DNA from: Nemertoderma westbladi
Lineage: Eukaryota; Xenacoelomorpha; Nemertodermatida; Nemertodermatidae
Direction of reading: 5' to 3'
Assembly (NCBI GenBank): GCA_032718475.1
Contig: JAUCBJ010005219.1
Location: forward strand, 1-22,784
Length of the DNA stretch: 22,784 nt
The position numbers and the translations under genes were made by a program. Positions 8,390-17,394 of the stretch are shown here, one piece after another. How positions within the stretch are numbered: the first letter of the stretch is position 1; each line of letters starts with the position of its first letter. The notes beneath the pieces are model-generated. The model searched no databases and was not told the origin of the DNA. It saw nothing but the letters and a program-made list of their open reading frames with translations.

Positions 8390-10938
8390 GTTCTGATTGT
8401 GTGCTACTCTCCAACTAGTGTTGCCCCTGTAGAGGAGGTGGAAAATTTCTACCATAATCTACAAGCAGCTACTGATGGAGTGGATCAGCATGCATTCTTA
8501 ACATTCCTGGGAGACTTTAATGCAAGTCTGCATCAATCACCTACATCGCCCTGGGTCTATAGCAATAATGTTAACCGAAATTCCGTCCATCTTCAGGATT
8601 TTATCTCTGGAAAAGGATTGTTTTCGGATGGAACCCAGTTCAAGAAGCGAACTGGAAAGCTATGGACTCATAGTGGACCCAGTGGTCACAAGTCCCAGAT
8701 AGACCATATTCTGTTTCGTAGGAAATACAGGAGGTCTATACAAGACTGTAATACATTTACACTACGACCCTTCTCCAGTGATCACCGCCTTATTGTGGCC
8801 AAGATAAGACTTAGTCTGCGTGCTAGCAAAACAACGAAATCTGCCTTGCCGCGGCATGACTGGTCCTCTCTGTTGCAACAGCCAAATGTGAGATCCAGCT
8901 TCACACTACAGCTGAGCAACAGGTATGAGGTTCTTGCCTCTGAGGCGGCAGATCACTGTGAGGGCTATACTGCCTTCACAGAGGCAGTTAAGTTAGCTGC
9001 TGCAGAAACAGTTCCTGTATACCCTCGAAACAGGAAACGTGCCCCCTCGACTGACAACAAAATTCAGAAGTGCCGAAATGACCTCTACAAGGCGCAGAAA
9101 GAGTCCCGACTCAAACAGACTACAGCGGCCAAGAATGCTGTTAAGGCTGCATCTAGATCCCTGAACAGGCAGTACTCTGTTAATTTACAGGTGCTCATAA
9201 ACCGACAGGTTGATGCCATTAATGGTGCTGACGACAGCAGGCAATCGTCCCAGGCATGGAAATCGATCAACTTGCTTGCTGGTCGAAAAAGCCAACCAAC
9301 CACCAAGGTTAAGGCTGAATCACCAGCCGATCGCCTCAATGGTTGGAAGGCCCACTTTGAAAAGCTCCTCAATAATGACAGGGTATTGCCTGATAACTTT
9401 ATAGAAGTAAAAGTGTCTGAGTCTGTACTCCCAGATATTCCCATTGGTGATATCTCCTTAAAGCTCATCTATCCCATCATAGTAGACATGTACCGTACAA
9501 CAAGAGTCCCACAAGAAATGAAAACAAATAAGTTGGTGCCAGTTCCCAAGAAGGGCAACCTAACACTCTATGGTTCTTTTCGGGGAATCTCATTGATCTC
9601 GATTGCTGCAAAACTATACAATAGAATTCTATTAAATCGCATCAGGGATCCCATTGAGAGACTGCTACGTGGAAATCAGAATGGGTTCCGTAAAGGTCGT
9701 GGGACCATGGAGCCCATTTTGGCACTTAGAAGGATAATTGAAGAGTTATCAAAAAAGAAAGACAGGCATCTGGCTGTTATCTTTGTTGACTTCTTCAAGG
9801 CCTTTGATTCAGTCTCTCGCTCACGTATGTTCAGCATACTTTCATTATATGGGATTCCTGATGAAATTATTGCAGCAATCAGATCAGTATACGATGGTTC
9901 GACAACATTTGTGTCTACTGTTGATGGTGACACAGAACCATATGAAGTGTTATGGGGCGTCCTCCAAGGAGACACACTTGCACCATTCTTGTTCATTATT
10001 GTGGTTGACTATGTTCTACGCATGTCCTTAGATCATCATAATGATGATGGGGTGATGATAACTCCACCTACTGGCTCCAGAAGTCGAGGAAATCCTGCCA
10101 AGTACCTAACTGATCTAGACTTTGCTGATGACTTAGGAGTACTCTCAAAATCATTAGAGGGAGCCCAACGGCTCCTCAGCTCATTAGAACATGCTGCTTC
10201 TAGTGTTGGTCTTTTTATTAACTCCAGAAAGACCAAAATTCTGACAGTTAGCTTTGAAAGTCCTCAGCAAGTCTCTGATCGGATGAGCATAAGCTCAAAG
10301 GATGGTATGCTTGAGCATGTGGACGACTTCTGTTACCTGGGATCATGGATCCGGAAGTCAGGTGAGGACCTTCGAATACGTAAGGGAAAGGCATGGGCAG
10401 CCTTGAATAGGCTTTCCAGGATTTGGAAGTCACCTAGAATTAATCGGAAACTTAAGGTCCGATTATTTAGAGCAGCAGTAGTTCCAGTACTCCTCTACGG
10501 GAGTCCATGCTGGGCTCTAACTGCTGAGGACACCAAATCTCTGGATGGCACATTCACAAGAATGCTACGCCGGGTACATTGTGTCAAGTACAATGCACAC
10601 ATCTCCAACCAGACACTATATAACATTGGAGGTGTCTCATTGGTTCCCCCAAGCTTGACACTAGAACAAAATCGCCTCCGCTTTGCAGGACATTGCTTTC
10701 GCCGTGAGGACCAGCCAGTGCATAATCTTGTACTTTGGCAGCCTCATGGAGTGAATAAGCATGGTGGACAGCCCATGACTTTCTTGAGACGCATCTTAAA
10801 GGACACTGGCCTTAAAGATGCGGATGATCTAGCAAATGTCATGGGTGATAGGGAGTTGTGGCGGTGCAATTTTGTTGACAAGCCGGCACAGCATTCTTAA
10901 AAATGCAGCTGCAATGCAGCATGCCGATCCTAGTAGTA
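8390..10938 (+). mobile_element. LINE copy 1: non-LTR retrotransposon, 5'-truncated
   Basis: Coding sequence is open from 8390 (an in-frame tag precedes it) to TAA at 10898-10900. There is no credible ATG, so this is the truncated interior of ORF2. Numbering codons from 8399, the APE-type endonuclease remnant shows GDFNA at 38-42, SQIDHIL at 99-105 and SDHR at 127-130; the first half of the endonuclease is missing. The RT domain shows VDFFKAFD at 463-470, VLQGDTLAPFLF at 521-532 and the catalytic FADD at 575-578, followed by the usual C-terminal region to AQHS. Compared with copy 2, a 96-nt in-frame segment is missing after DIS (codon 353). It encodes the conserved early RT block with SGVDGVPPE, so the enzyme should be dead. 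The 3' UTR is only about 38 nt, with a palindrome tgcagctgca and a (TAG)n tail. I do not assign a clade. Confidence 0.9.
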
Positions 10939-12545
10939 GATATCTCCTTTGCAGAAGTGAAGGCTGCTGCAAAGAGCATTAAGACCAATCGTGCCAGTGG
11001 AGTAGATGGTGTTCCCCCTGAGGTCTTTAAAATACCTGAGTGTTTAAAGCTCATCTATCCCATCATAGTAGACATGTACCGAACAACAAGAGTCCCACAA
11101 GAAATGAAAACAAATAAGTTGGTGCCAGTTCCCAAGAAGGGCAACCTAACACTCTATGGTTCTTTTCGGGGAATCTCATTAATCTCGATTGCTGCAAAGC
11201 TATACAATAGGATTCTATTAAATCGCATCAGGGATCCCATTGAGAGACTGCTCCGTGGAAATCAGAATGGGTTCCGTAAAGGTCGTGGGACCATGGAGCC
11301 CATTTTGGCACTTAGAAGGATAATTGAAGAGTTATCAAAAAAGAAAGACAGGCATCTGGCTGTTATCTTTGTTGACTTCTTCAAGGCCTTTGATTCAGTC
11401 TCTCGCTCACGTATGTTCAGCATACTTTCATTATATGGGATTCCTGATGAAATTATTGCAGCAATCAGATCAGTATACGATGGTTCGACAACATTTGTGT
11501 CTACTGTTGACGGTGACACAGAACCATTTGAAGTGTTATGGGGCGTCCTCCAGGGAGACACACTTGCACCATTCTTGTTCATAATTGTTGTTGACTATGT
11601 TCTACGCATGTCCTTAGATCATCATAATGATGATGGGGTGATGATAACTCCAACTACTGGCTCCAGAAGTCGCGGAAATCCAGCCAAGTACCTAACTGAT
11701 CCAGACTTTGCTGATGACTTAGGAGTACTCTCAGAATCACTAGAGGGAGCCCAACGGCTCCTCAGCTCATTAGAACATGCTGCTTCTAGTGTTGGTCTTT
11801 TTATTAACTCCAGAAAGACCAAAATTTTGACAGTTAACTTTGAAAGTCCTCAGCAAGTCTCTGATCGGATGAGCATAAGCTCAAAAGATGGTATGCTTGA
11901 GCATGTGGATGACTTCTGTTACCTGGGATCATGGATCCGGAAGTCAGGACGTCCGGACCTTCGAATACGTAAGGGAAAGGCATGGGCAGCCTTGAATAGG
12001 CATTCCAGGCTTTGGAAGTCACCGAGAATTAATCGGACACTTAAGGTCCGATTATTTAGAGCAGCAGTAGTTCCAGTACTCCTCTATGGGAGTCCATGCT
12101 GGGCTCTAACTGCTGAGGACACCAAATCTCTGGATGGCACATTCACAAGAATGCTACGCCGGGTTCATTGTGTCAAGTACAATGCACACATCTCCAACCA
12201 GACACTATATAACATTGGAGGTGTCTCATTGGTTCCTCCAAGCTTCACACTAGAACAAAATCGTCTCCGCTTTGCAGGACATTGTTTTCGCCGTGAGGAC
12301 CAGCCAGTGCATAATCTTGTACTTTGGCAGCCTCATGGAGTGAATAAGCATGGTGGACAGCCCATGACTTTCTTGAGACGCATCTTAAAGGACACTGGCC
12401 TTGAACATGCGGATGATCTAGCAAATGTCATGGGTGATAGGGAGTTGTGTTAGTGGCGGTGCAATTTTGTTGATAAGCCGGCACAGCATTCTTAAAAATG
12501 CAGCTGCAATGCAGCATGCCGATCCTAGTAATAGTAGTACTACTA
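10939..12545 (+). mobile_element. LINE copy 2: 5'-truncated, joined head-to-tail to copy 1
   Basis: Homology to the LINE resumes at gatatctcctt directly after the (TAG) tail of copy 1. An open frame runs from 10903 to a stop at 12451-12453; its first twelve or so codons (MQLQCSMPILVV) are borrowed from the 3' UTR of copy 1, so that start is accidental. Unlike copy 1 it keeps the 32-codon block with KTNRASGVDGVPPEVFK. VDFFKAFD, VLQGDTLAP and FADD are all present. It is nearly identical to copy 1. By eye the differences include scattered substitutions, RP versus E after KSG, and a 6-nt insertion (ttagtg) near 12449 that adds a stop about 17 codons early. The 3' end is the same short UTR with palindrome, then a TAG-rich tail and tactacta (12538-12545), which also occurs just before copy 1 and may be a target duplication. 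Confidence 0.88.
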
Positions 12546-12645
12546 ATATATTCAGCTTTAGGCCTTCGCGCTGCACGACTCACATTAAAATAATGAAAAT
12601 GTATTAGAAAATGTAATCAAAATACTTCAAGTACAACATACAAGT

Positions 12646-12750
12646 AAATTACCTATATTACCTATTATCTAAGCAACTGAAAATTATGTAACTATTATGT
12701 AAATTACCTATATTACCTATTATCTAAGCAACTGAAAATTATGTAACTAA
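12646..12750. repeat. 55-bp direct repeat, about 1.9 copies
   Basis: The block starting aaattacctatattaccta at 12646 is repeated at 12701 with a 55-bp period, through aactgaaaattatgtaact. AT-rich and non-coding. Confidence 0.85.
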
Positions 12751-12768
12751 TAGTTAACGTTTGTAGAT

Positions 12769-13536
12769 TCACTGAACTCGAATCTTCATTTCTACTTTAT
12801 CCATCGGTTCAAAACACTCAGGATTAGTGAATGTGCCCCAAAAAGGGACTCCGTTTGGGCTGGAAGCGGAGCAGGTCCGATACCAACAACCTCCTTTGTA
12901 TCTACCAGCGCAGTGTCCGTCGGACAAATTGTCGTTGTCGCGATCATATGTGGAGAATTGTGATCCATTGAGGTATATATATGTCCACTGTCATTCTCAA
13001 CAAGTATTGAATCACCAGCAGTACAGTCGTCGTTGTACTGAGATATATATAGAGTGTAATTATTGGTTGAATCTCCAATACTAAAATCCTGGTACTCCGC
13101 GTACTTGTGATCTTTACCTAACCAAAGATCCACCCTTATTACCACATATTATTATGTGGTACTTACCACCTTATTACCATCTTCGCTCAATTTATATATA
13201 TTTTCCAGCCCGAGCCAGAAATTTTCTGTAATATTTCCGAAACCTGCCACATATTCATCCCAACGGTCCACCAGGGATTGAGTTGTCGCATCTAATAGAT
13301 TCCTTTAGACCGTATTTGTGGTTGACGATATCGGTGGAGTTTACCCGGGTATTTGTGCAAATGTATTCGAGAGAAGTTGGAGTGAATCTTGGAATAATTA
13401 TCAATGTTGAATTTGAGTGATTTTTCTTCTTTTCTACGTTGTTTGCGGTCAATACTACAGATAGGGTTGTTATGACAACAACCAAAACCGCCACAACCAC
13501 ACAAGCGACTACAACCAACACTCTCTTGTTCGCCAT
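12769..13536 (-). pseudogene. Broken membrane-anchored fibrinogen-related domain (FReD) gene
   Basis: On the minus strand ATG at 13536 opens MANKRVLVVVACVVVAVLVV, a hydrophobic signal-anchor of about 25 residues. It is followed by a Lys-rich, N-glycosylation-prone stalk (NHS and NST sites). After a frame change the next block is RWDEYVAGFGNITENFWLGL then ENIYKLSEDGNK, the fibrinogen C-terminal fold. A 24-bp insertion with two TAA stops (13145-13168) interrupts it before VVIRVDLW, then KYAEYQDFSIGDSTNNYTLYI and TAGDS. Around 12980 an (AT)n run carries a frameshift, after which YLNGSQFSTYDRDNDNLSDG continues with the calcium-loop DRDND and HCAGRYKGGCWYRTC, ending KVEMKIRVQ and TGA at 12771-12769. 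The usual VFQRR block is missing. FReDs are typically secreted or surface lectins of innate immunity. At least three lesions argue for a pseudogene. No introns are visible, so a retrocopy is possible. Confidence 0.8.
13145..13168 (-). repeat. 24-bp palindromic insertion inside the FReD pseudogene
   Basis: Between the codons for DGNK and VVIRVDLW there are 24 extra bases, bounded by the 7-bp direct repeat GTGGTAA. Inside, TACCACATA pairs with TATGTGGTA around a short loop, so GTGGTA occurs forward, inverted and forward again. Removing exactly 24 bases restores the domain. No phase of the excision gives GT...AG ends, so it is not an ordinary intron despite a good-looking gtaagt. Confidence 0.7.
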
Positions 13537-13725
13537 TATTATGTGATTGTATAATAATAATATTATTTGTTAAATGAAAATTTGAGTTGGAATGGAAGTT
13601 TGAAACTTGTTATTTTTCTTTAGTAAAATGTTGTTATTATATTTTTTAATTATTAATTAATTTCAAAATACTATTGAAGCGAGTGAGGGCAAATAGAGAT
13701 ACACGGCGCCGAACATCAAAGCGTA

Positions 13726-13939
13726 TCTACTACTACTACTAGTATCGGCATGCTGCATTGCAGCTGCATTTTTAAGAATGCTGTGCCGGCTTGTCGATAA
13801 AATTGCGCCGCCACAACTCCCTATCACCCATGACATTTGCTAGATCATCCGAATCTTCAAGGCCAGTGTCCTTTAAGATGCGTCTCAAGAAAGTCATGGG
13901 CTGTCCACCATGCTTATTCACTCCATGAGGCTGCCAAAG
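13726..13939 (-). mobile_element. LINE copy 3, 3' part (minus strand)
   Basis: Same family as copies 1 and 2 in reverse orientation: (CTA)n tail at 13726-13743, the conserved 3' UTR with tgcagctgca, then the end of ORF2 up to ggctgccaaag at 13939. It lacks the 6-nt insertion of copy 2, so it is closer to copy 1 at that site. The element stops here and resumes at 15545, with only six bases (tacaag) of the element missing between the two parts. Confidence 0.88.
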
Positions 13940-14211
13940 CCCCATGGAGTTAATTTATAGTTAATTACTGTATTAATTACTGCTAATAGTAATAATTGTA
14001 AACATGATATACAGTAGGCCTACACATTTTTAGTTATTATTATATACAGTAGGTCATAATTAATTTTATCTTTTTGTACATAGTAAGATGTTTGCTTAAA
14101 TAAATTTATATTGTTTGATTTATATAATTATACATTCCATATAAAATTGATGAGTATTATTGACAACATAACATGTATTGCTTAAGCAAATTAGTAGTCA
14201 AAAAAAGGGGT

Positions 14212-14236
14212 CAGTTCCGCCCGCGGCTACATTTTT
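14212..14236 (-). repeat. Single inverted copy of the 31-bp satellite unit
   Basis: The stretch reads agttccgcccgcggctac followed by attttt. Its reverse complement is the satellite unit (tgtagccacgggcggaact) with one substitution. It lies about 150 bp before the direct array, so the insertion has the unit at both sides in opposite orientation. Confidence 0.8.
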
Positions 14237-14388
14237 GGATTTTTTAACTGTATTTTTTACTAGCTAGTGTTTTCACTTTTTGTGGTTTTAAATGACTCTC
14301 TTAGCCAGATGCCTCGCCATCTAATCTGGACTCTATTGAGTTGATGTGCCCATATGTGGGACATGATGCAATTATATGGAGACTTGTT

Positions 14389-15533
14389 TATAAGTACAAA
14401 ATGTAGCCACGGGCAGACTATAAGAACAAATTATACCCACGGGCGGACCTAAAGAACAAAATGTAGCCACGGGAGGAACTATAAGAACAAAATGTAGCCA
14501 CGGGCGGAACTATAAGAACAAAATGTAGCCACGGGAGGAACTATAAGAACAAAATGTAGCCACGGGCGGAACTATAAGAACCAAATATAGCCACGGGAGG
14601 AACTATAAGAACAAAATGTAGCCACGGGCGGAACTATAAGAACAAAATGAAGCCACGGGAGGAACTATAAGAACAAAATGTAGCCACGGGAGGAACTATA
14701 AGAACCAAATATAGCCACGGGAGGAACTATAAGAACAAAATGTAGCCACGGGCGGAACTATAAGAACAAAATGTAGCCACGGGAGGAACTATAAGAACAA
14801 AATGTAGCCACGGGCGGAACTATAGAAACAAAATGTAGCCACGGGCGGAACTATAAGAACAAAATGTAGCCACGGGAGGAACTATAAGAACAAAATGTAG
14901 CCACGGGAGGAACTATAAGAACAAAATGTAGCCACGGGCGGAACTATAAGAACAAAATGTAGCCACGGGAGGAACTATAAGAACAAAATGTAGCCACGGG
15001 CGGAACTATAGAAACAAAATGTAGCCACGGGCGGAACTATAAGAACAAAATGTAGCCACGGGAGGAACTATAAGAACAAAATGTAGCCACGGGCGGAACT
15101 ATAAGAACAAAATGTAGCCACGGGAGGAACTATAAGAACAAAATGTAGCCACGGGCGGAACTATAGAAACAAAATGTAGCCACGGGCGGAACTATAAGAA
15201 CAAAATGTAGCCACGGGAGGAACTATAAGAACAAAATGTAGCCACGGGAGGAACTATAAGAACAAAATGTAGCCACGGGAGGAACTATAAGAACAAAATG
15301 TAGCCACGGGCGGAACTATAAGAACAAAATGTAGCCACGGGCGGAACTATAAGAACAAAATCTAGCCACGGGCGGAACTATAGAAACAAAATGTAGCCAC
15401 GGGCGGAACTATAAGAACAAATTATACCCACGGGCGGAACTAAAGAATAAAATGTAGCCACGGTAAGAACTATAAGAACAAAATGTAGCCACGGGCGGAA
15501 CCATAAAAACATAATGTAGCCACGGGCGGCCAT
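14389..15533. repeat. 31-bp satellite array, about 37 units
   Basis: Tandem 31-bp units containing aacaaaatgtagccacggg and ending gaggaactataag or gcggaactataag. The gagg/gcgg variants and the tatagaaac variant alternate in blocks, so multi-unit segments have been duplicated. The outermost units are the most diverged (for example attatacccacgggcgg near both ends). Confidence 0.96.
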
Positions 15534-15544
15534 TAAAGCCAGCC

Positions 15545-16186
15545 ATTATGCACTGGCTGGTCCTCACGGCGAAAGCAATTTCCTGCAAAGCGGAGGCGAC
15601 TTTGTTCTAGTATCAAGCTTGGGGGAACGAATGAGACACCTCCAATGTTATATAGTGTCTGGTTGGAGATGTGTGCATTGTACTTGACACAATGAACCCG
15701 GCGTAGCATTCTTGTGAATGTGCCATCCAGAGATTTGGTGTCCTCAGCAGTTAGTGCCCAGCATGGACTCCCATAGAGGAGTACTGGAACTACTGCTGCT
15801 CTAAATAATCGCACCTTAAGTTTCCGATTAATTCTCTGTGTCTTACAAATCCTGGAAAGCCTATTCAAGGCTGCCCATGCCTTTCCCTTACGTATTCGAA
15901 GGGAGCTTATGCTCATCCGGTCAGAGACTTGCTGAGGACTTTCAAAGTTAACTGTAAATTTTTTTGTCTTTCTGGAGTTAATAAAAAGACCAACACTAGA
16001 AGCAGCATGTTCTAATGAGCTGAGGAGCCGTTGGGCTCCCTCTAGTGATTCTGAGAGTACTCCTAAGTCATCAGCAAAGTCTAGATCAGTTAGGTACTTG
16101 GCAGGATTTCCTCGACTTCTGGAGCCAGTAGGTGGAGTACCATAACCCCATCATCATTATGATGATCTAAGGACATGCGTAGAACA
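15545..16186 (-). mobile_element. LINE copy 3, 5'-truncated RT part (minus strand)
   Basis: Reading from 16186 down, homology starts in the RT codons for VLRMSLDHHNDDG, so the insertion is 5'-truncated. A 1-bp deletion near 16140 shifts the frame. After that the frame is open through DFADDLGVLSESLEGAQRLL and the C-terminal region to RREDQPVHN at 15545. Compared with copy 1, 24 codons (KDGMLEH to KSGED, including the conserved YLGSW) are missing in frame, joined as SISS-LRIRK near 15900. The protein is not functional. It ends at the 1.6-kb insertion and continues at 13939. Confidence 0.88.
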
Positions 16187-17394
16187 TGTCAGAGAGTATC
16201 AGTAGCATGTAGTGCAGCTTGGGGTGTATCAGTGGATGTTACTGATTAAATATTTGTGTGTAAATTAAGTTTTTACAGTGTGCTGATCCGAGTGTTTTGT
16301 TACATGAACGAACATAGTGAATAGACATAGAATATAAAGCCACGAGGATAACTCTGTAAAATACTCTGCAACAAGTATGAATGACGTTTTATTACAAAAC
16401 AATAATGTTAAAAAACTTTTCCAGATAATAAAAACATCATATGAAACTCTTGTTGTTTAATAACAATGATAGTAATATAAGTGTTATAGAAGTGCTAAAA
16501 CCGATCTCCTGTTTATATAAAGTTGCTTTGATTTGTTCGTAATTACCTACTTTATATCATCACAATGAATAATAATAAAATAGTTAATATGATAAGTTAT
16601 ATCCTATATATAGGAAATGTATAAACTTGAGGTCTGAGCCCCTATAAAACCCGGAAGTTCTGATCCTCTACAAACAACAAAGGCAAATGCAGATAAATGC
16701 AATCGCTAACTGTAACTGTTCATCATGAATATAATTAATCTCTGTAATGTATAAATACAAGTTAATTATTATAATCTTTTAGGCGGGACTTATTGTAAGC
16801 GAAAATAATAGAGGGTATTTAATTCTAAGGCTTAGTCTGTCTGGAGATTGGTAATTCCGATATTTAGTGGAATGCGAAATTTTGAGTTCTTGAGTTGAAT
16901 TCGTTGTGTACGAACGCCTGTTTCATGGTTTTGCGCCACCGTCTGAGGCTTGAAATAAGGTACTCCACTAATGACAAGTAAAGGGAAGTTAAACTTGTTG
17001 TAAATTACATATATATATCATACTGCATGCTCCGCTCCACCCTCCAAAAGAGATTCGAGATAATGTATGTTAACAATATCTGAATTTCGTTGAAATATAC
17101 AGTATCTGTGATATTGTATTGGCTATCTAAATTTACTGCATCCGCGTGTGGCTATTTTATTATATTTAATAATCATAATTACACCATATTCTGGAACATT
17201 TTGTTTATCTCATAGTAGCTGAACAACAATACAAATAATTCAATATCTACAGTATATAATAAAACAAGGGATGCGTGTGCTAGCCATGCTAGGGGTGCTT
17301 GAGTTGTAAGTGAGATAATATGAGGAGGGGAATTCCGGTAAGGTAAGGTACTACTTTAATCGGCCTGCTGAATTGAAATGGTGTGATAAGAAAA
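16187..17394. other. AT-rich intron with no supported feature
   Basis: About 1.2 kb without a convincing open frame, splice-flanked coding island or repeat. From about 17330 it grades into the purine-rich repeats of the next element. Confidence 0.5.

Larger units (their letters stand above)
13940..15544. mobile_element. 1.6-kb insertion splitting LINE copy 3, carrying a satellite array
   Basis: The interval replaces only six bases of the LINE, so it is a discrete insertion. Its left 450 bp are AT-rich and non-coding, with gtaggcctac-type motifs near 14010. The right 1.15 kb is a 31-bp satellite. A single unit of that satellite lies in inverted orientation at 14212-14236. The left junction sits in an imperfect inverted repeat, CTCCATGAGG (13921-13930) against CCCCATGGAG (13940-13949). 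No transposase is visible, so if mobile it is non-autonomous. I see no clean target duplication or named superfamily. Non-autonomous elements with internal minisatellites are known among Helitron-like and other DNA transposons, but this assignment would be a guess. Confidence 0.6.

Noticed and set aside
8360-8390. Similarity between the flank of LINE copy 1 (cgagtgag ... ctactacta) and the flank of copy 3 near 13680-13740
   Set aside because: Only a few short words match; the ctacta part is triplet low complexity. Not enough to claim a shared target or element.
8399-10900. Functional LINE ORF2
   Set aside because: It starts at a non-ATG codon within a truncated endonuclease, and 32 codons of the conserved early RT block are missing.
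10903-12453. An independent 516-residue RT gene with its own start
   Set aside because: The first codons are the 3' UTR of the upstream LINE copy; the frame is joined by chance and the element is 5'-truncated.
13137-13168. A genuine tiny spliceosomal intron starting gtaagt in the FReD gene
   Set aside because: The only GT-AG excision possible (32 nt, ending ataag) breaks the reading frame. Excising 24 nt restores the frame but has no AG end. Kept as a finding on the insertion instead.
13255-13536. Intact 93-residue single-pass membrane protein
   Set aside because: The open N-terminus is followed immediately, in another frame, by recognisable fibrinogen-domain sequence, so it is the broken start of a larger gene.
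14389-15533. CRISPR-like array
   Set aside because: The 31-bp units are contiguous with no unique spacers, and the context is an animal genome. The same applies to the 22-, 23-, 24- and 33-bp arrays.
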